Shown here: positions 25,207 through 33,955 of the stretch, one piece after another | How positions within the stretch are numbered: position 1 is the stretch's first letter | Layout: every line of letters starts with the position of its first letter | Assembly (NCBI RefSeq): GCF_014203705.1 | Contig: NZ_JACHJR010000001.1 | Coordinates: forward strand, 5,208,001 to 5,272,000 | DNA from: Kitasatospora gansuensis | GTDB taxonomy: Bacteria; Actinomycetota; Actinomycetes; Streptomycetales; Streptomycetaceae | DNA length: 64,000 bases | Direction: 5' to 3' | Program-made: the position numbers and the translations under genes | Notes under the pieces: generated by a model | Database searches by the model: none | Told to the model about the DNA's origin: nothing | Seen by the model: only the letters and a program-made list of their open reading frames with translations

Positions 25207-27252
25207 TCAGGCCGAGCGGACGCGACCCTCGCGCAGTATGGCCGCGATCCGCTCGGCCTCGCCGGGTCGGGCGAAGTACCAGCCCTGGGCGGTGTCGCAG
25301 CCGGTGAGCCGGAGGCGTTCGGCCTGGGAGGCGTTCTCGATGCCCTCGGCCGTCACGGTCAGGCCGAGTGCGTGCGCCAGCTGGACCATCGCGCCGACGA
25401 TCTGCTCGTCCGCGTCGGTGCGCCGGAAGCGGCTGTCCGGGCGTCCGCCCGGAGCCGGGTCGCGGAAGCCCTCGATGAAGCTGCCGTCCAGCTTGAGCAC
25501 GTGCACCGGCAGCCGGGACAGGTAGGCGAGGTTGGAGTAGCCGGTGCCGAAGTCGTCGATGGCGATCCGGATGCCCATGTCGGCCAGGGCCTGGAGCGCC
25601 TGGACCGGGCGGCCGCCGGGGCCGAGCACCGCGCTCTCGGTGATCTCCAGTTGGAGCAGTCGGGCAGGCAGACCGGTGAGCTTCAGCGCGGCGGCGACGT
25701 CGGCGACCACGTCGGAGTCCCAGATCTGACGGGCCGCCAAGTTGACGCTGACGAAGGTCTCGGCTTCGGGGAACTCCTGCAGCCAGCGCTTGGCCTGCCG
25801 GCAGGACTCCTCCAGCACCCACTTGCCGAGCGGCACGATGGCGCCGGACTCCTCGGCGAGCGGGATGAAACGGTCGGGGGAGAGCGTCCCGTACCGGGGG
25901 TGCCGCCAGCGGACCAGGGCCTCGGCGCCGTGCACGGTGCCGTCGGCCAGCCCGACCAGCGGTTGGTACTCGACGGTGAACTCGCCGCGTTCCAGCGCCG
26001 GGCGCAGCGCGGTGGCGAGCCGCTGCCTGGTCAGCTGGTGGGCGCCGCGGTCCGGGTCGTAGAGCGTCCAGCGGGCCCTGCCGTCGGCCTTGGACCAGTA
26101 GAGCGTGGCGTCGGCGTCCTTCAGCAGGTCGGTCGGAGTGGTCTCGACGATCCGACGCTCGACGACTCCGACGCTCGCGGTCACCACCAGCTGCTGGCCG
26201 GCCACGTCGAACGGCTCCTCCAGCATCTTGATCAGCTCGGCGGCAAGCGTGGTCAGCTGCTCGCTTCCGTCGCTGTCGCAGACCAGTACGGCGAACTCGT
26301 CCCCGCCCAGCCGGGCCACCAGCCGCCCGTCGCCCCGGGCGAAGCCGTGCTCCAGCCGGGCGGCCACCGCGACCAGGAGCTCGTCGCCGACGTGGTGCCC
26401 GAGGGTCTCGTTGATCGCCGCGAAGCCGTCCAGGTCCACGTAGCAGAGGCCGACCCGCTTGCCCTGGCCACCGAGCTCACTGAGTCCGTCGAGCTCGCCG
26501 AGCCCGCCGAGCTCGGTCAGTCCGGCGAGCCCGGAGAGTCCGTCCAAGCCGTCGAGGCCGTCCAAGCCGTCGAGTCCGTCCAGACCGTCGAGCCTCGCCG
26601 ACCCGTCCAGTTCGACGAGGTCGACGGCGTCCGCCGAGTCGAGCAGGGTGGCGTCGGCGGGTTCGCCCGCGCCCGGCCCGAAGACCGCGTTGAGTCGCTC
26701 GAAGAACAGGGTGCGGTTCGGCAGCCTGGTCAGCGGGTCGTGCATCGCCTGGTAGGCGAGCTGGTCGCCGAGCAGCCGCTGCTCGGTCACGTCCTCGACC
26801 ATGGCGAGGGTGTACATCGGGTGTCCGGCGCCGTCCCGGATCAGCGAGATGGTCACGTTGCTCCACACCACGCGACCCTCGCGGTGCTTGAGCTGCTTCT
26901 CCACCCGCAGTCGGTCACGCTCGCCGCGGAGCAGCTCCAGGTAGAGCTGCCGGGGGGAGTCCTCGGGGTCGATGATCTCGTGGATGTGCGTTCGCACCAG
27001 GTTCGGCGCCTCGTGGCCGATCATGGCGGCGAAGGCTGGATTGGCCTCGATGATCCGGTCGTCGGCGCCGATCAGGGCCATCCCGATACCGGCGTCGGCG
27101 AAGGCCGCGCGGAAACGGGATTCGCTGGCCTGGAGCGCGTCGACGAGTGAGTCCGGGCTGTTGTCACCGCTGCTGTCACTGCTGTCACCCAGGCCCAGCG
27201 GTCCGGAGCAGACCGGGCAGACGCGGTCGGGCCCCTCGTTCCGACCCGGCAC
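25207..27252 (-). CDS. PAS-GGDEF-EAL cyclic-di-GMP signalling protein
   Basis: 681 residues, cytoplasmic, GTG start. Order: a CPVC zinc-like pair near residue 12, PAS domain (~39-160), GGDEF domain (~165-400) with an intact RLGGDEFAVL site, and EAL domain (~420-670) with GAEALVRW, ITESAVL, DDFGTGYSNL and AEGIE all present. Both c-di-GMP synthesis and hydrolysis are thus possible. Oddly, an Asp-Leu-Gly-rich tract (~218-265, with LDG repeated) interrupts the early GGDEF domain; its DNA is three 18-bp tandem units (26541-26594). In streptomycetes such proteins set the timing of development through BldD. It converges with the LLM gene. Confidence 0.92.
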   Translation of the reverse strand: MPGRNEGPDRVCPVCSGPLGLGDSSDSSGDNSPDSLVDALQASESRFRAAFADAGIGMALIGADDRIIEANPAFAAMIGHEAPNLVRTHIHEIIDPEDSPRQLYLELLRGERDRLRVEKQLKHREGRVVWSNVTISLIRDGAGHPMYTLAMVEDVTEQRLLGDQLAYQAMHDPLTRLPNRTLFFERLNAVFGPGAGEPADATLLDSADAVDLVELDGSARLDGLDGLDGLDGLDGLDGLSGLAGLTELGGLGELDGLSELGGQGKRVGLCYVDLDGFAAINETLGHHVGDELLVAVAARLEHGFARGDGRLVARLGGDEFAVLVCDSDGSEQLTTLAAELIKMLEEPFDVAGQQLVVTASVGVVERRIVETTPTDLLKDADATLYWSKADGRARWTLYDPDRGAHQLTRQRLATALRPALERGEFTVEYQPLVGLADGTVHGAEALVRWRHPRYGTLSPDRFIPLAEESGAIVPLGKWVLEESCRQAKRWLQEFPEAETFVSVNLAARQIWDSDVVADVAAALKLTGLPARLLQLEITESAVLGPGGRPVQALQALADMGIRIAIDDFGTGYSNLAYLSRLPVHVLKLDGSFIEGFRDPAPGGRPDSRFRRTDADEQIVGAMVQLAHALGLTVTAEGIENASQAERLRLTGCDTAQGWYFARPGEAERIAAILREGRVRSA

Positions 27253-27486
27253 GGCATGCTCCCGTCCGCTGCTGATGCTGCTCCCGCCGACCGCACCGCA
27301 GTGGCCGGCTCACCGCTCCGTGAGGCCCTCGACGTTCGGTCGACGTTCGGTGCGGAGAACGCCGGGTGGAGGGCGTTCGGCAAGGAAGCAGGGCACTGCG
27401 GTGATCATAGGACGCGCGCAGTTGCAACGGCGACCGCCGCCAGGGTGATTCGTCAGGTTTCGCAGCAACCGTGCCGGTACGTGACG

Positions 27487-27526
27487 GCGCCCCCGGTACG
27501 CATCGTGAGATGCATACCGGGGGCGC
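27487..27526 (-). terminator. Strong hairpin terminator downstream of osmC
   Basis: An 18-bp stem with a single mismatch and a GTGA tetraloop lies ~120 bases past the osmC stop on the minus strand. It sits in the 392-base gap 27253-27644, which otherwise holds the upstream region of the GGDEF-EAL gene and no convincing ORF. Confidence 0.85.
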
Positions 27527-27644
27527 ACGCGCCCCCTTCCGCACCTCTCGTCAGACAGCATTACCGGTCCGACGAGAGCGGGCCGACGGAGAGTCAGCCG
27601 GACGGAGGGTCAGGGAGCGGGGAGAACGGAGCCGACGAGCGGCG

Positions 27645-28073
27645 TCAGGCGAGCTTCGCGGTCAGCGTGATGGTGGTGCCGGTCAGCGCCTTGCTCACCG
27701 GGCAGTTGGCCTTGGCGTCCTCGGCGGCCTTCACGAAGGCCGCCTCGTCGAGACCGGGGACCTGGCCGACGACGGTCAGGTGGATGCCGGTGATCCCGGC
27801 GCCCGGCTGGAAGGTGACGTCGGCCTGGGTGTCCAGTGTGGTGGGCGGGGTGCCCGCGCCGGCCAGGGCGTGCGAGAACGCCATCGAGAAGCAGGCCGAG
27901 TGCGCGGCCGCGATGAGCTCCTCGGGGCTGGTCCGCCCGTTCGCCTCCGCGTCCGTGCGGGCGGGCCAGGAAACCGGGAACTGGCCGATGCCGGAGGAGG
28001 CGAAGGTGACCTCGCCCTTGCCTTCGAGCAGGTTGCCTTCCCAAGCGGTGCGAGCGGTACGGGTGGCTGCCAC
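27645..28073 (-). CDS. osmC: OsmC-family peroxiredoxin
   Basis: 142 residues from GTG with AGGAGGT 7 bases upstream. The two redox cysteines are in AAHSACFSMAFSHAL and KANCPVSKALTG, spaced as in OsmC rather than Ohr. These dimeric enzymes reduce organic hydroperoxides with thiols in the cytoplasm. It is a single gene with its own strong terminator; it is divergent from chorismate mutase. Confidence 0.9.
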   Translation of the reverse strand: MAATRTARTAWEGNLLEGKGEVTFASSGIGQFPVSWPARTDAEANGRTSPEELIAAAHSACFSMAFSHALAGAGTPPTTLDTQADVTFQPGAGITGIHLTVVGQVPGLDEAAFVKAAEDAKANCPVSKALTGTTITLTAKLA

Positions 28074-28298
28074 GATCAGGTACCTCCTGTGTTGGGGGTG
28101 TACTGCGGACTGCTGGTCCGTCAGTTCCGGTCCTGCCGCGTTCAGCCTACGTGCCGTGCGCCACACGGAGTCCCGAAACCGGCCACTGGTCCGCCGGAGC
28201 GTCCACATGGCGGGACGAAGGTGACATACTCCGGGATCGCCAGGTGGCCGCCCTGTTAGATTGCCAGGGCCAAGTCAGCTAGCTCCGGAGCCACCCCG

Positions 28299-28685
28299 AT
28301 GACGGATCAGCCCACGAACTCCGCCGCCCCAGCCGCCGCCAGCACGGCCGGTTCCACGGCCGCCACCGGCGCCGCAGCCGACGGGAACGGCGGGATCGCC
28401 GAGTCGGTCCGGGCCGAGCTGGTCAGCCTGCGCGAGAGCATCGACAACATCGACGCCGCCGTGGTCCACATGCTGGCCGAGCGGTTCAAGGCGACCCAGC
28501 GGGTCGGCCGGCTCAAGGCCGAGCACAAGCTGCCGGCCGCCGACCCGGCCAGGGAGCGGGCCCAGATCGCCCGGCTGCGTGAGCTCGCCGCAGGCGCGCA
28601 CCTGGACCCGGTGTTCGCGGAGAAGTTCCTGAACTTCATCATCGCCGAGGTGATCAGGCACCACGAGGCGATCGCCCAGTCCTGA
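28299..28685 (+). CDS. Chorismate mutase, AroQ type
   Basis: 128 residues. After an Ala/Thr/Gly-rich leader (~35 residues) comes the three-helix AroQ fold: RAELVSLRESIDNIDAAVVHML, ERFKATQRVGRLKAEHKLPA, REERA-like RERAQIARL and a final FLNFIIAEVIRHHEAIA helix. It converts chorismate to prephenate for Phe/Tyr synthesis. No signal peptide, so it is the intracellular form. It stands alone; no aro or phe genes adjoin. Confidence 0.9.
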   Translation: MTDQPTNSAAPAAASTAGSTAATGAAADGNGGIAESVRAELVSLRESIDNIDAAVVHMLAERFKATQRVGRLKAEHKLPAADPARERAQIARLRELAAGAHLDPVFAEKFLNFIIAEVIRHHEAIAQS

Positions 28686-28832
28686 GGCGGCCCTGGCCCC
28701 CGTAGCGGCCGCGTGGCGGCCCCGCTCGGCGCCCGCTCCGTCGGTGGTGGCTAAATGTCTGATTTCGCGACAGTTCCAGTGCGGCGTTAGCGTGCTGTTC
28801 TCCCCGGATCCCCGGAAAGGCAGGACAGCGCG

Positions 28833-28925
28833 ATGGCCAGGAAGTCCCAGCCCCAAAAAGCCCAGCCCCGGTCCAAGCAGCAGGACGCCCGGTCCGCACT
28901 GGGCTTCGGCCTGCAGGCGGCCTGA
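28833..28925 (+). CDS. Small basic ORF (30 aa) just upstream of signal peptidase
   Basis: ATG with an AGGACAG-like ribosome site opens a 30-codon frame rich in Lys, Arg, Gln and Pro that ends in ALGFGLQAA. Its TGA lies 3 bases before the signal peptidase GTG, so it could be a translated leader coupling expression, or a real small protein. I do not recognise it. Codon third positions are GC-rich but the frame is too short for that to be decisive. Confidence 0.4.
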   Translation: MARKSQPQKAQPRSKQQDARSALGFGLQAA

Positions 28926-28928
28926 TCC

Positions 28929-29696
28929 GTGACCCTTCCTCAGTCCGGCCCGGCGGTCGAGATGTCGACCGGTGCCGCCGAGTACCACGCACAGCACCAC
29001 CTCACCGGAAGCACCGGGAGTGCCGAGACCGGCGCCAAGGCCGGCGGACGTCGCCGACGGCTGCCCTGGTGGGCCGAGTTCCCCGCGATGATCGTGCTCG
29101 GCCTGGCGATCGCGCTGGCCGTCAAGACCTGCCTGTTCCAGGTGTTCAGCATCCCGTCCGGTTCGATGGAGAACACCCTGCGGATCGGCGACCGGGTGGC
29201 CGTCAACAAGATGGCGCCGCTGCTCGGCTGGGAGCCCAAGCCCGGCGAGCCGGTGGTCTTCAAGGACCCGGGCGGCTGGCTGCCGGTGCAGCCCGCCAGT
29301 GGCAACGCGTTCTCCGACGCCGTCGGCAGCGCGCTCAGCTTCGTCGGCCTGCTGCCGCCGAAGGACGACAACTACCTGGTCAAGCGGGTGATCGCGACCG
29401 GCGGTGAGACCGTCCGGTGCACCGGCAAGACCCTTACGGTGAACGGTGCGCCGATCGCCGAGCCGTACCTGCACCCGGGCGACGACTCCTGCTCGGGTCT
29501 GGACTTCGGCCCGGTCACCGTCCCGCAGGGGTACATCTGGGTCGAGGGTGACCACCGCAGCGACTCCGCCGACTCCCGCTACCACCAAGGCGGCCCGGGG
29601 GCCGGTGCCGTCCCGGTGTCCGACGTGGTCGGGCCGACCTCGGCGGTCGTCTGGCCGCTGGGTCACCTGGACTGGTTCGGCTGGGTCGGCAAGTGA
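28929..29696 (+). CDS. lepB: Signal peptidase I
   Basis: 255 residues. A ~40-residue polar N-terminus, one membrane helix (~50-68), then SIPSGSMENTLRIGDRV with nucleophile Ser79, YLVKRVIATGGE with the general-base Lys152, and the GDHRSDSADSR box E. It cleaves signal peptides of secreted proteins on the outer membrane face. A second start at codon 12 (ATG, MSTGAAEYH) is possible. This copy is outside the usual multi-sip cluster near rplS and is preceded by a tiny coupled ORF. Confidence 0.9.
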   Translation: MTLPQSGPAVEMSTGAAEYHAQHHLTGSTGSAETGAKAGGRRRRLPWWAEFPAMIVLGLAIALAVKTCLFQVFSIPSGSMENTLRIGDRVAVNKMAPLLGWEPKPGEPVVFKDPGGWLPVQPASGNAFSDAVGSALSFVGLLPPKDDNYLVKRVIATGGETVRCTGKTLTVNGAPIAEPYLHPGDDSCSGLDFGPVTVPQGYIWVEGDHRSDSADSRYHQGGPGAGAVPVSDVVGPTSAVVWPLGHLDWFGWVGK

Positions 29697-29755
29697 CACC
29701 CGACCGGTAGCTGACCCCCCATCAGCTCCCGGTCAGTGTCCCGATCAGCTCCCGT

Positions 29756-30766
29756 TCAGTGCGGGCGACCGCTCGTGACGATCCGGTCGGCGGGCGGCTC
29801 GGCGGGCGGCTCCGCCGTCTCCGGAGCGGGCTCGGCGGGTTGGCGGGTCTGGGCGGTGAAGGCGCCGATCAGCACCAGGACGCCGCCGACCAGCTGCCAG
29901 CCGCCGAGCCGTTCGCCGAGCAGGAACCAGGCGGCGACGGTGGCGACCACGGCCTCCAGGTTGGCCACCACGGCGGCCACCGCCGGTGAGAGGAACTGCA
30001 CCGAGACCACCCCGGTCAGGTAGGCCAGCACGGTGGCGATCAGTACCATCCAGCCGGCCGCCAGCGCGGCGGGCAGCACCCGCCCGTTCATCACCACGTC
30101 GCCGCCGAGCACGCTCCAGTCCGCCGTCCACGGCTGCGTGAACGCGGTCAGGGCGACGGCACCGATCAGCAGGCCGTACGCGCTGATCGCCATCGGGTCG
30201 ACCGGGTTGTCGCCCTGCCGTCCGGCGTCGGCGAGCAGGAAGTAGCCCACCTGGCAGCAGGCGGCACCGAGCCCGAACAGGACGCCGAGCGCGTCGAACG
30301 CCAGCCCGTGCCAGACCTCGACCACGCAGGCCAGGCCCGTCACCGCGACCCCGGCGCCGATGGTGGCGGCCCGGGAGACCGGCTTGCGCTGGACGAACTT
30401 GAGGTAGCCGAGCAGCAGCAGCGGCCCGAGGTACTCGATCAGCAGCGCTACCCCGACCGGGATCCGGGAGATCGAGGCGAAGTAGCAGGCCTGCACTCCC
30501 GCCACCGCGAGCAGCCCGAAGCCGACCATCAGCCGCGGCCGGCGCCGCACCGCGTCCCGGTGCTTGTACGCGAGCGGGAGCAGCACCACCGCCGCGCCGG
30601 TGACCCGGAGCCAGACCACGTGCAGCGGTGAGAGCCCGGCTTCGATCAGCGGTTTGGCCGCCGTGCCTGAGCCGCCGAAGGCGAGCGCCGAGACCAGGGC
30701 GAGCGAGAGGCCGAGCGTCCGGGGGGAGAGCCAGGAGACCTGAGGGAGCGGTGATGAGCTGTGCAC
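29756..30766 (-). CDS. EamA-family (DMT) transporter
   Basis: 336 residues with ten hydrophobic segments in two EamA halves (FGGSGTAAKPLIEAGL...; VLIATVLAYLTGVVSVQFLSPAVAA). These proton-linked exporters move amino acids or metabolites out of the cell (RhtA/YdcZ-like). The C-terminal ~30 residues are Pro/Glu-rich. The 3' end, with its stop, is duplicated (18-bp copies at 29721-29738 and 29744-29761). Confidence 0.85.
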   Translation of the reverse strand: MHSSSPLPQVSWLSPRTLGLSLALVSALAFGGSGTAAKPLIEAGLSPLHVVWLRVTGAAVVLLPLAYKHRDAVRRRPRLMVGFGLLAVAGVQACYFASISRIPVGVALLIEYLGPLLLLGYLKFVQRKPVSRAATIGAGVAVTGLACVVEVWHGLAFDALGVLFGLGAACCQVGYFLLADAGRQGDNPVDPMAISAYGLLIGAVALTAFTQPWTADWSVLGGDVVMNGRVLPAALAAGWMVLIATVLAYLTGVVSVQFLSPAVAAVVANLEAVVATVAAWFLLGERLGGWQLVGGVLVLIGAFTAQTRQPAEPAPETAEPPAEPPADRIVTSGRPH

Positions 30767-30856
30767 CGACGCATTGTGCCAGTCCGAACCACTTCTCGGT
30801 AAGGGGTGTCCATGCCTGACGGTCCTGCCACCCGAAGCCCGTCCGAAGAGCTGCGG

Positions 30857-33148
30857 TCAGCCCGTCGGTACCGCCTGCTGTGAGGCGGCGCCGCCGCCGG
30901 AGGTCGGCTCCCGGCTCGGGTCCGGCGGCGTCGGGGTGGGCTTCGGCTTGGGCGTCGGGGTGGGCGTGGGCGTCGGGGTGGGCTTCGGCTTGGGCGTCGG
31001 GGTGGGCGTGGGGGTCGGCGTCGGGCTGGACCGGTCGGGGTCGGCCGGGGTCGACGACTGCTCGGCCGGCGTCCAGGGCGCGCTGCTCGGTGCGCTCGGG
31101 GAGTCGGACGGCGTCGAGGATGGGGTCGACGACGGCTCGGCGGCGGAGCTCCGGCCGCCCTTCGGCTCGGGGAAGTCGGCGACCGGCTGACCGTCCAGCG
31201 CCGCCGACATGTAGGCGGTCCAGATCCGGGCCGGGAAGTTGCCGCCCGCCGCACCGGCGACGCCGCCGGTGCCGTCCAGCGAGACGTGCTTGCCGCTGCC
31301 CGGTTCCTGGCCGAACAGCGCGACGGTGGTGACCAGTTCGGGGGTGTAGCCGGCGAACCAGACCGACCTGAGGCCGTCGGTGGTGCCGGTCTTGCCGGCG
31401 GCCGGCCGGTCGAGCTCCTTGGCCCGGTACCCGGTGCCGCCCGGGTCGCTCACCACGCCCTGGAGCATCGAGGTGACCGTCCGCGCGGTCTCCTCGCTGA
31501 TCGCCTGGGTGGTCTTCGGCGCGGGCAGCGCGACGTTCTCGCCCTCGTGCTCCAGCGACTTCACCAGCCAGGGGGTGATCTGCTTGCCGCCGTTGTCCAG
31601 GGTGGCGTACACCCCGGCCATGTCCAGCACGCTCGGCGTGGAGGAGCCGAGCGCGATCGAGCCGTTCGCCTCGAGACCGGGGGTGGCGGCGGGCAGTCCG
31701 AGCGCGACGGCGGTCTCCCGGACCTTCTCCAGGCCGGTGTCCTGGGCGAGTTGGGCGAAGGCCGAGTTCACCGACCAGTCGGTGGCCTGCTGCAGGGTGA
31801 TCTGACCGTAGCTCTTGTTGCCGTCGTTCGGCGGCGCGTACGGCTTGCCGCGGCCGCCCACCACCGGGCGGTTGCTCCGGCCGTCGTACACGGTCTGCGG
31901 GGTGATGGTCTGTCCGGACTGGGTCTCCGCACCGCTCTCCAGCGCGGCGGCCAGCGCGATCGCCTTGAAGGTCGAACCGGCCTGGTAGTCCTGCCGGGTG
32001 GCGTTGTCGATCCAGTGCTTCGTGGCGTCCTGGCCGCCGTACAGGGCGACCACCGCGCCGGTCTTCGGGTCCAGCGAGACGGCTCCGGCCTGCGCGGCGG
32101 CGTCCACCGGGCGGCTGTCCGGCTTGAGCCGGTCGGTGAGCTGCCCGCGGACGGCGGCGTCCAGGTCCTGCTGGCGCTTCGGGTCCACGGTCAGCTTGAT
32201 GGTGTAGCCGCCCTGGGCGAGCTGGGCGTCGGTGAGCACGTTGTGCGCGGTGAGGTAGTCGGTCGCGGCGTTCACCAGGTAACCGGCCTGGCCGGCCAGG
32301 CCGGGGGCGCTCTTCGGCTCCTTCACCTCGGGGAAGGTGATCGCGGCGCGGTCGGTGGCGGAGAGCCAGTTCTCCTGCACCATCGCGTCGAGCACGTAGT
32401 TCCACCGGTTGGTGGCGTTCTGCTTGCCGGTGGGGGTGGCGGTCGAGACGTCGTACGCGCTGGGCGCGTTGAGCAGGGCGGCCAGGTAGGCGCCCTGGGC
32501 GGCGTTCAGCTGGGTGGCGTCGATGCCGTAGTACGCCTGGGCGGCGGCCTGGATGCCGTACGCGCCGCGACCGTAGTAGGAGGTGTTGAGGTAGCCGGCC
32601 AGCACCTCGTCCTTGGTCTCGGTGGCGTCCACCTTGACCGCGATGAACAGCTCCTTCACCTTGCGGGCGACGGTCTGCTTCTGGTTCAGGTAGGTGTTCT
32701 TGACGTACTGCTGGGTGATCGTCGAGCCGCCCTGGGTGCTCCCGCCGGTGGCGGTGGCGAACGCCGCCCGGGTCAGGCCCTTCAGGTTGACCGCGCCCTC
32801 GTGGTAGAAGTTCCGGTCCTCGGCGGCGAGCGCGGCGTGCTGGGCGTCCTGGGAGATCTTGTCCAGGCCGACGGTCTGCCGGTTGGTCTGCCCGGTCCTG
32901 GCCAGCAGCGTGCCGTCCTGGTAGAGCCAGGTGTTGCTCTGCGCGGTGGCCTGCGCGTGCGCGTCCGGCACCTTCACCAGCAGCAGCCCGAGCGCGAACA
33001 GGCCGACCCCGAGCACCGTGCAGACCAGCGTGCCGACCAGGGTGAACCGCCAGGTCGGTATCAGCCGGCGCCAGCCGGTCCGGCGGGGCCGGGACCTGCC
33101 GGGCTTCGGCGGGCGGGGACGGGAACCGTTCGGGGCACTGCGGGGCAA
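30857..33148 (-). CDS. Class A penicillin-binding protein (transglycosylase/transpeptidase)
   Basis: About 763 residues. Basic cytoplasmic tail, one membrane anchor (~35-60), GT51 domain with AAEDRNFYHEG (catalytic Glu) and STITQQYVKN, then the transpeptidase domain with SxxK in AGSTFKA, SVN in DWSVNSAFA and KTGT in AAGKTGTTDG. It polymerises and cross-links peptidoglycan. TTG at 33148 has AGGAAAGG 7 bases upstream; the GTG at 33187 lacks one. The last ~110 residues are a Ser/Pro then TPTPTPKPKP-rich extracellular tail whose DNA contains a 42-bp duplication (30933-31016). Confidence 0.92.
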   Translation of the reverse strand: MPRSAPNGSRPRPPKPGRSRPRRTGWRRLIPTWRFTLVGTLVCTVLGVGLFALGLLLVKVPDAHAQATAQSNTWLYQDGTLLARTGQTNRQTVGLDKISQDAQHAALAAEDRNFYHEGAVNLKGLTRAAFATATGGSTQGGSTITQQYVKNTYLNQKQTVARKVKELFIAVKVDATETKDEVLAGYLNTSYYGRGAYGIQAAAQAYYGIDATQLNAAQGAYLAALLNAPSAYDVSTATPTGKQNATNRWNYVLDAMVQENWLSATDRAAITFPEVKEPKSAPGLAGQAGYLVNAATDYLTAHNVLTDAQLAQGGYTIKLTVDPKRQQDLDAAVRGQLTDRLKPDSRPVDAAAQAGAVSLDPKTGAVVALYGGQDATKHWIDNATRQDYQAGSTFKAIALAAALESGAETQSGQTITPQTVYDGRSNRPVVGGRGKPYAPPNDGNKSYGQITLQQATDWSVNSAFAQLAQDTGLEKVRETAVALGLPAATPGLEANGSIALGSSTPSVLDMAGVYATLDNGGKQITPWLVKSLEHEGENVALPAPKTTQAISEETARTVTSMLQGVVSDPGGTGYRAKELDRPAAGKTGTTDGLRSVWFAGYTPELVTTVALFGQEPGSGKHVSLDGTGGVAGAAGGNFPARIWTAYMSAALDGQPVADFPEPKGGRSSAAEPSSTPSSTPSDSPSAPSSAPWTPAEQSSTPADPDRSSPTPTPTPTPTPKPKPTPTPTPTPTPKPKPTPTPPDPSREPTSGGGAASQQAVPTG

Positions 33149-33309
33149 CGGGAGGCCTTTCCTGCGAGACCTGTGACAGTTGCTCACGCGGTCGGGATCA
33201 GATGATCTGCCCCAGTCTGCCCCGAACGGTATGGGTGATGTCAGGGACCTATGTCCTGTTTTATCTCACATCGGGTTTACGCCCGCCGACTTCACCACGC
33301 GTCGGCCCC

Positions 33310-33669
33310 CTACTCGGGGAGGGCGCCCTCCACGCTCAGCTCGGCCACGGTGTCGTAGAAGCAGACGTACCCGGCGATCGGCGCCACCGAGTCGATCGGC
33401 TCCGGGTAGTACCAGGCCACGTCGGCCCGCTCGCCGAACGACCAGTAGGAGGCCTCGCCCTTGAACGGGCAGGTGGTGTGCGTCTCGCTCGGCCGGAGCT
33501 GCGCCAGGTCGACGTCCTCCGGAGGCAGGTAGTAACGGACCGGCAGCCCGGTCTCGAACAGCGCCAGCGGGCGGCTCGACTTGGCGACCTGGGCGCCGTC
33601 GATCTGTACCGTCACGGTCTGCTCGGGGAAGACCAGGTCGATCCGGTGGCCCTGGGCGGGGTTCGGCAT
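33310..33669 (-). CDS. DUF427 family protein
   Basis: 119 residues with the family signature: YYLPPEDV, CPFKGEASYWS and the tail AWYYPEPIDSVAPIAGYVCFYD. DUF427 proteins are small cytoplasmic beta-barrel-like proteins of unknown function that are widespread in actinobacteria. Single gene, ATG start. Confidence 0.88.
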   Translation of the reverse strand: MPNPAQGHRIDLVFPEQTVTVQIDGAQVAKSSRPLALFETGLPVRYYLPPEDVDLAQLRPSETHTTCPFKGEASYWSFGERADVAWYYPEPIDSVAPIAGYVCFYDTVAELSVEGALPE

Positions 33670-33743
33670 GGGGTGCTCCTCTGGTGGGGTGTCCTCTCCC
33701 TTCCATTGGACAGCGCGGCCGGCCGTTCCGGAGCGGAAACGCC

Positions 33744-33775
33744 GGAAGGCCCCTCACCGAAGTGAGGGGCCTTCC
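33744..33775 (-). terminator. tRNA-Lys terminator
   Basis: A perfect 14-bp stem (GGAAGGCCCCTCAC / GTGAGGGGCCTTCC) with a CGAA loop, 9 bases beyond the 3' end of the minus-strand tRNA-Lys. Confidence 0.88.
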
Positions 33776-33784
33776 GACCGTCTG

Positions 33785-33858
33785 TGCGCCGCCAGGGACT
33801 CGAACCCCGGACCCGCTGATTAAGAGTCAGCTGCTCTAACCAACTGAGCTAGCGGCGC
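33785..33858 (-). tRNA. tRNA-Lys (CTT)
   Basis: The minus strand folds into a standard cloverleaf: 7-bp acceptor stem GCGCCGC/GCGGCGC, D arm GCTC...GAGC, anticodon stem GCTGA/TCAGC with loop CTCTTAA (anticodon CTT), and T arm with TTCGAGT. CCA is not encoded. An identical copy lies at 47221-47294. Confidence 0.97.
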
Positions 33859-33955
33859 CTGTCTGACCCCGAGAACAATACACGGTCCGGCGGGAAGCTC
33901 CGAATCGGTTCCGGCACACAGCCGGTACGGGCCGCGCGGTGATTACGCTGGCCTG

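Noticed and set aside
25372..27150. A 592-codon plus-strand frame opposite the GGDEF-EAL gene
   Set aside because: Antisense shadow: the minus strand holds complete PAS, GGDEF and EAL motifs, while this frame has no recognisable domain.
30933..31016. The 42-bp duplication and other tandem repeats as a CRISPR array
   Set aside because: Units are directly adjacent with no spacers and lie inside coding or stop-codon regions; no cas genes are present.
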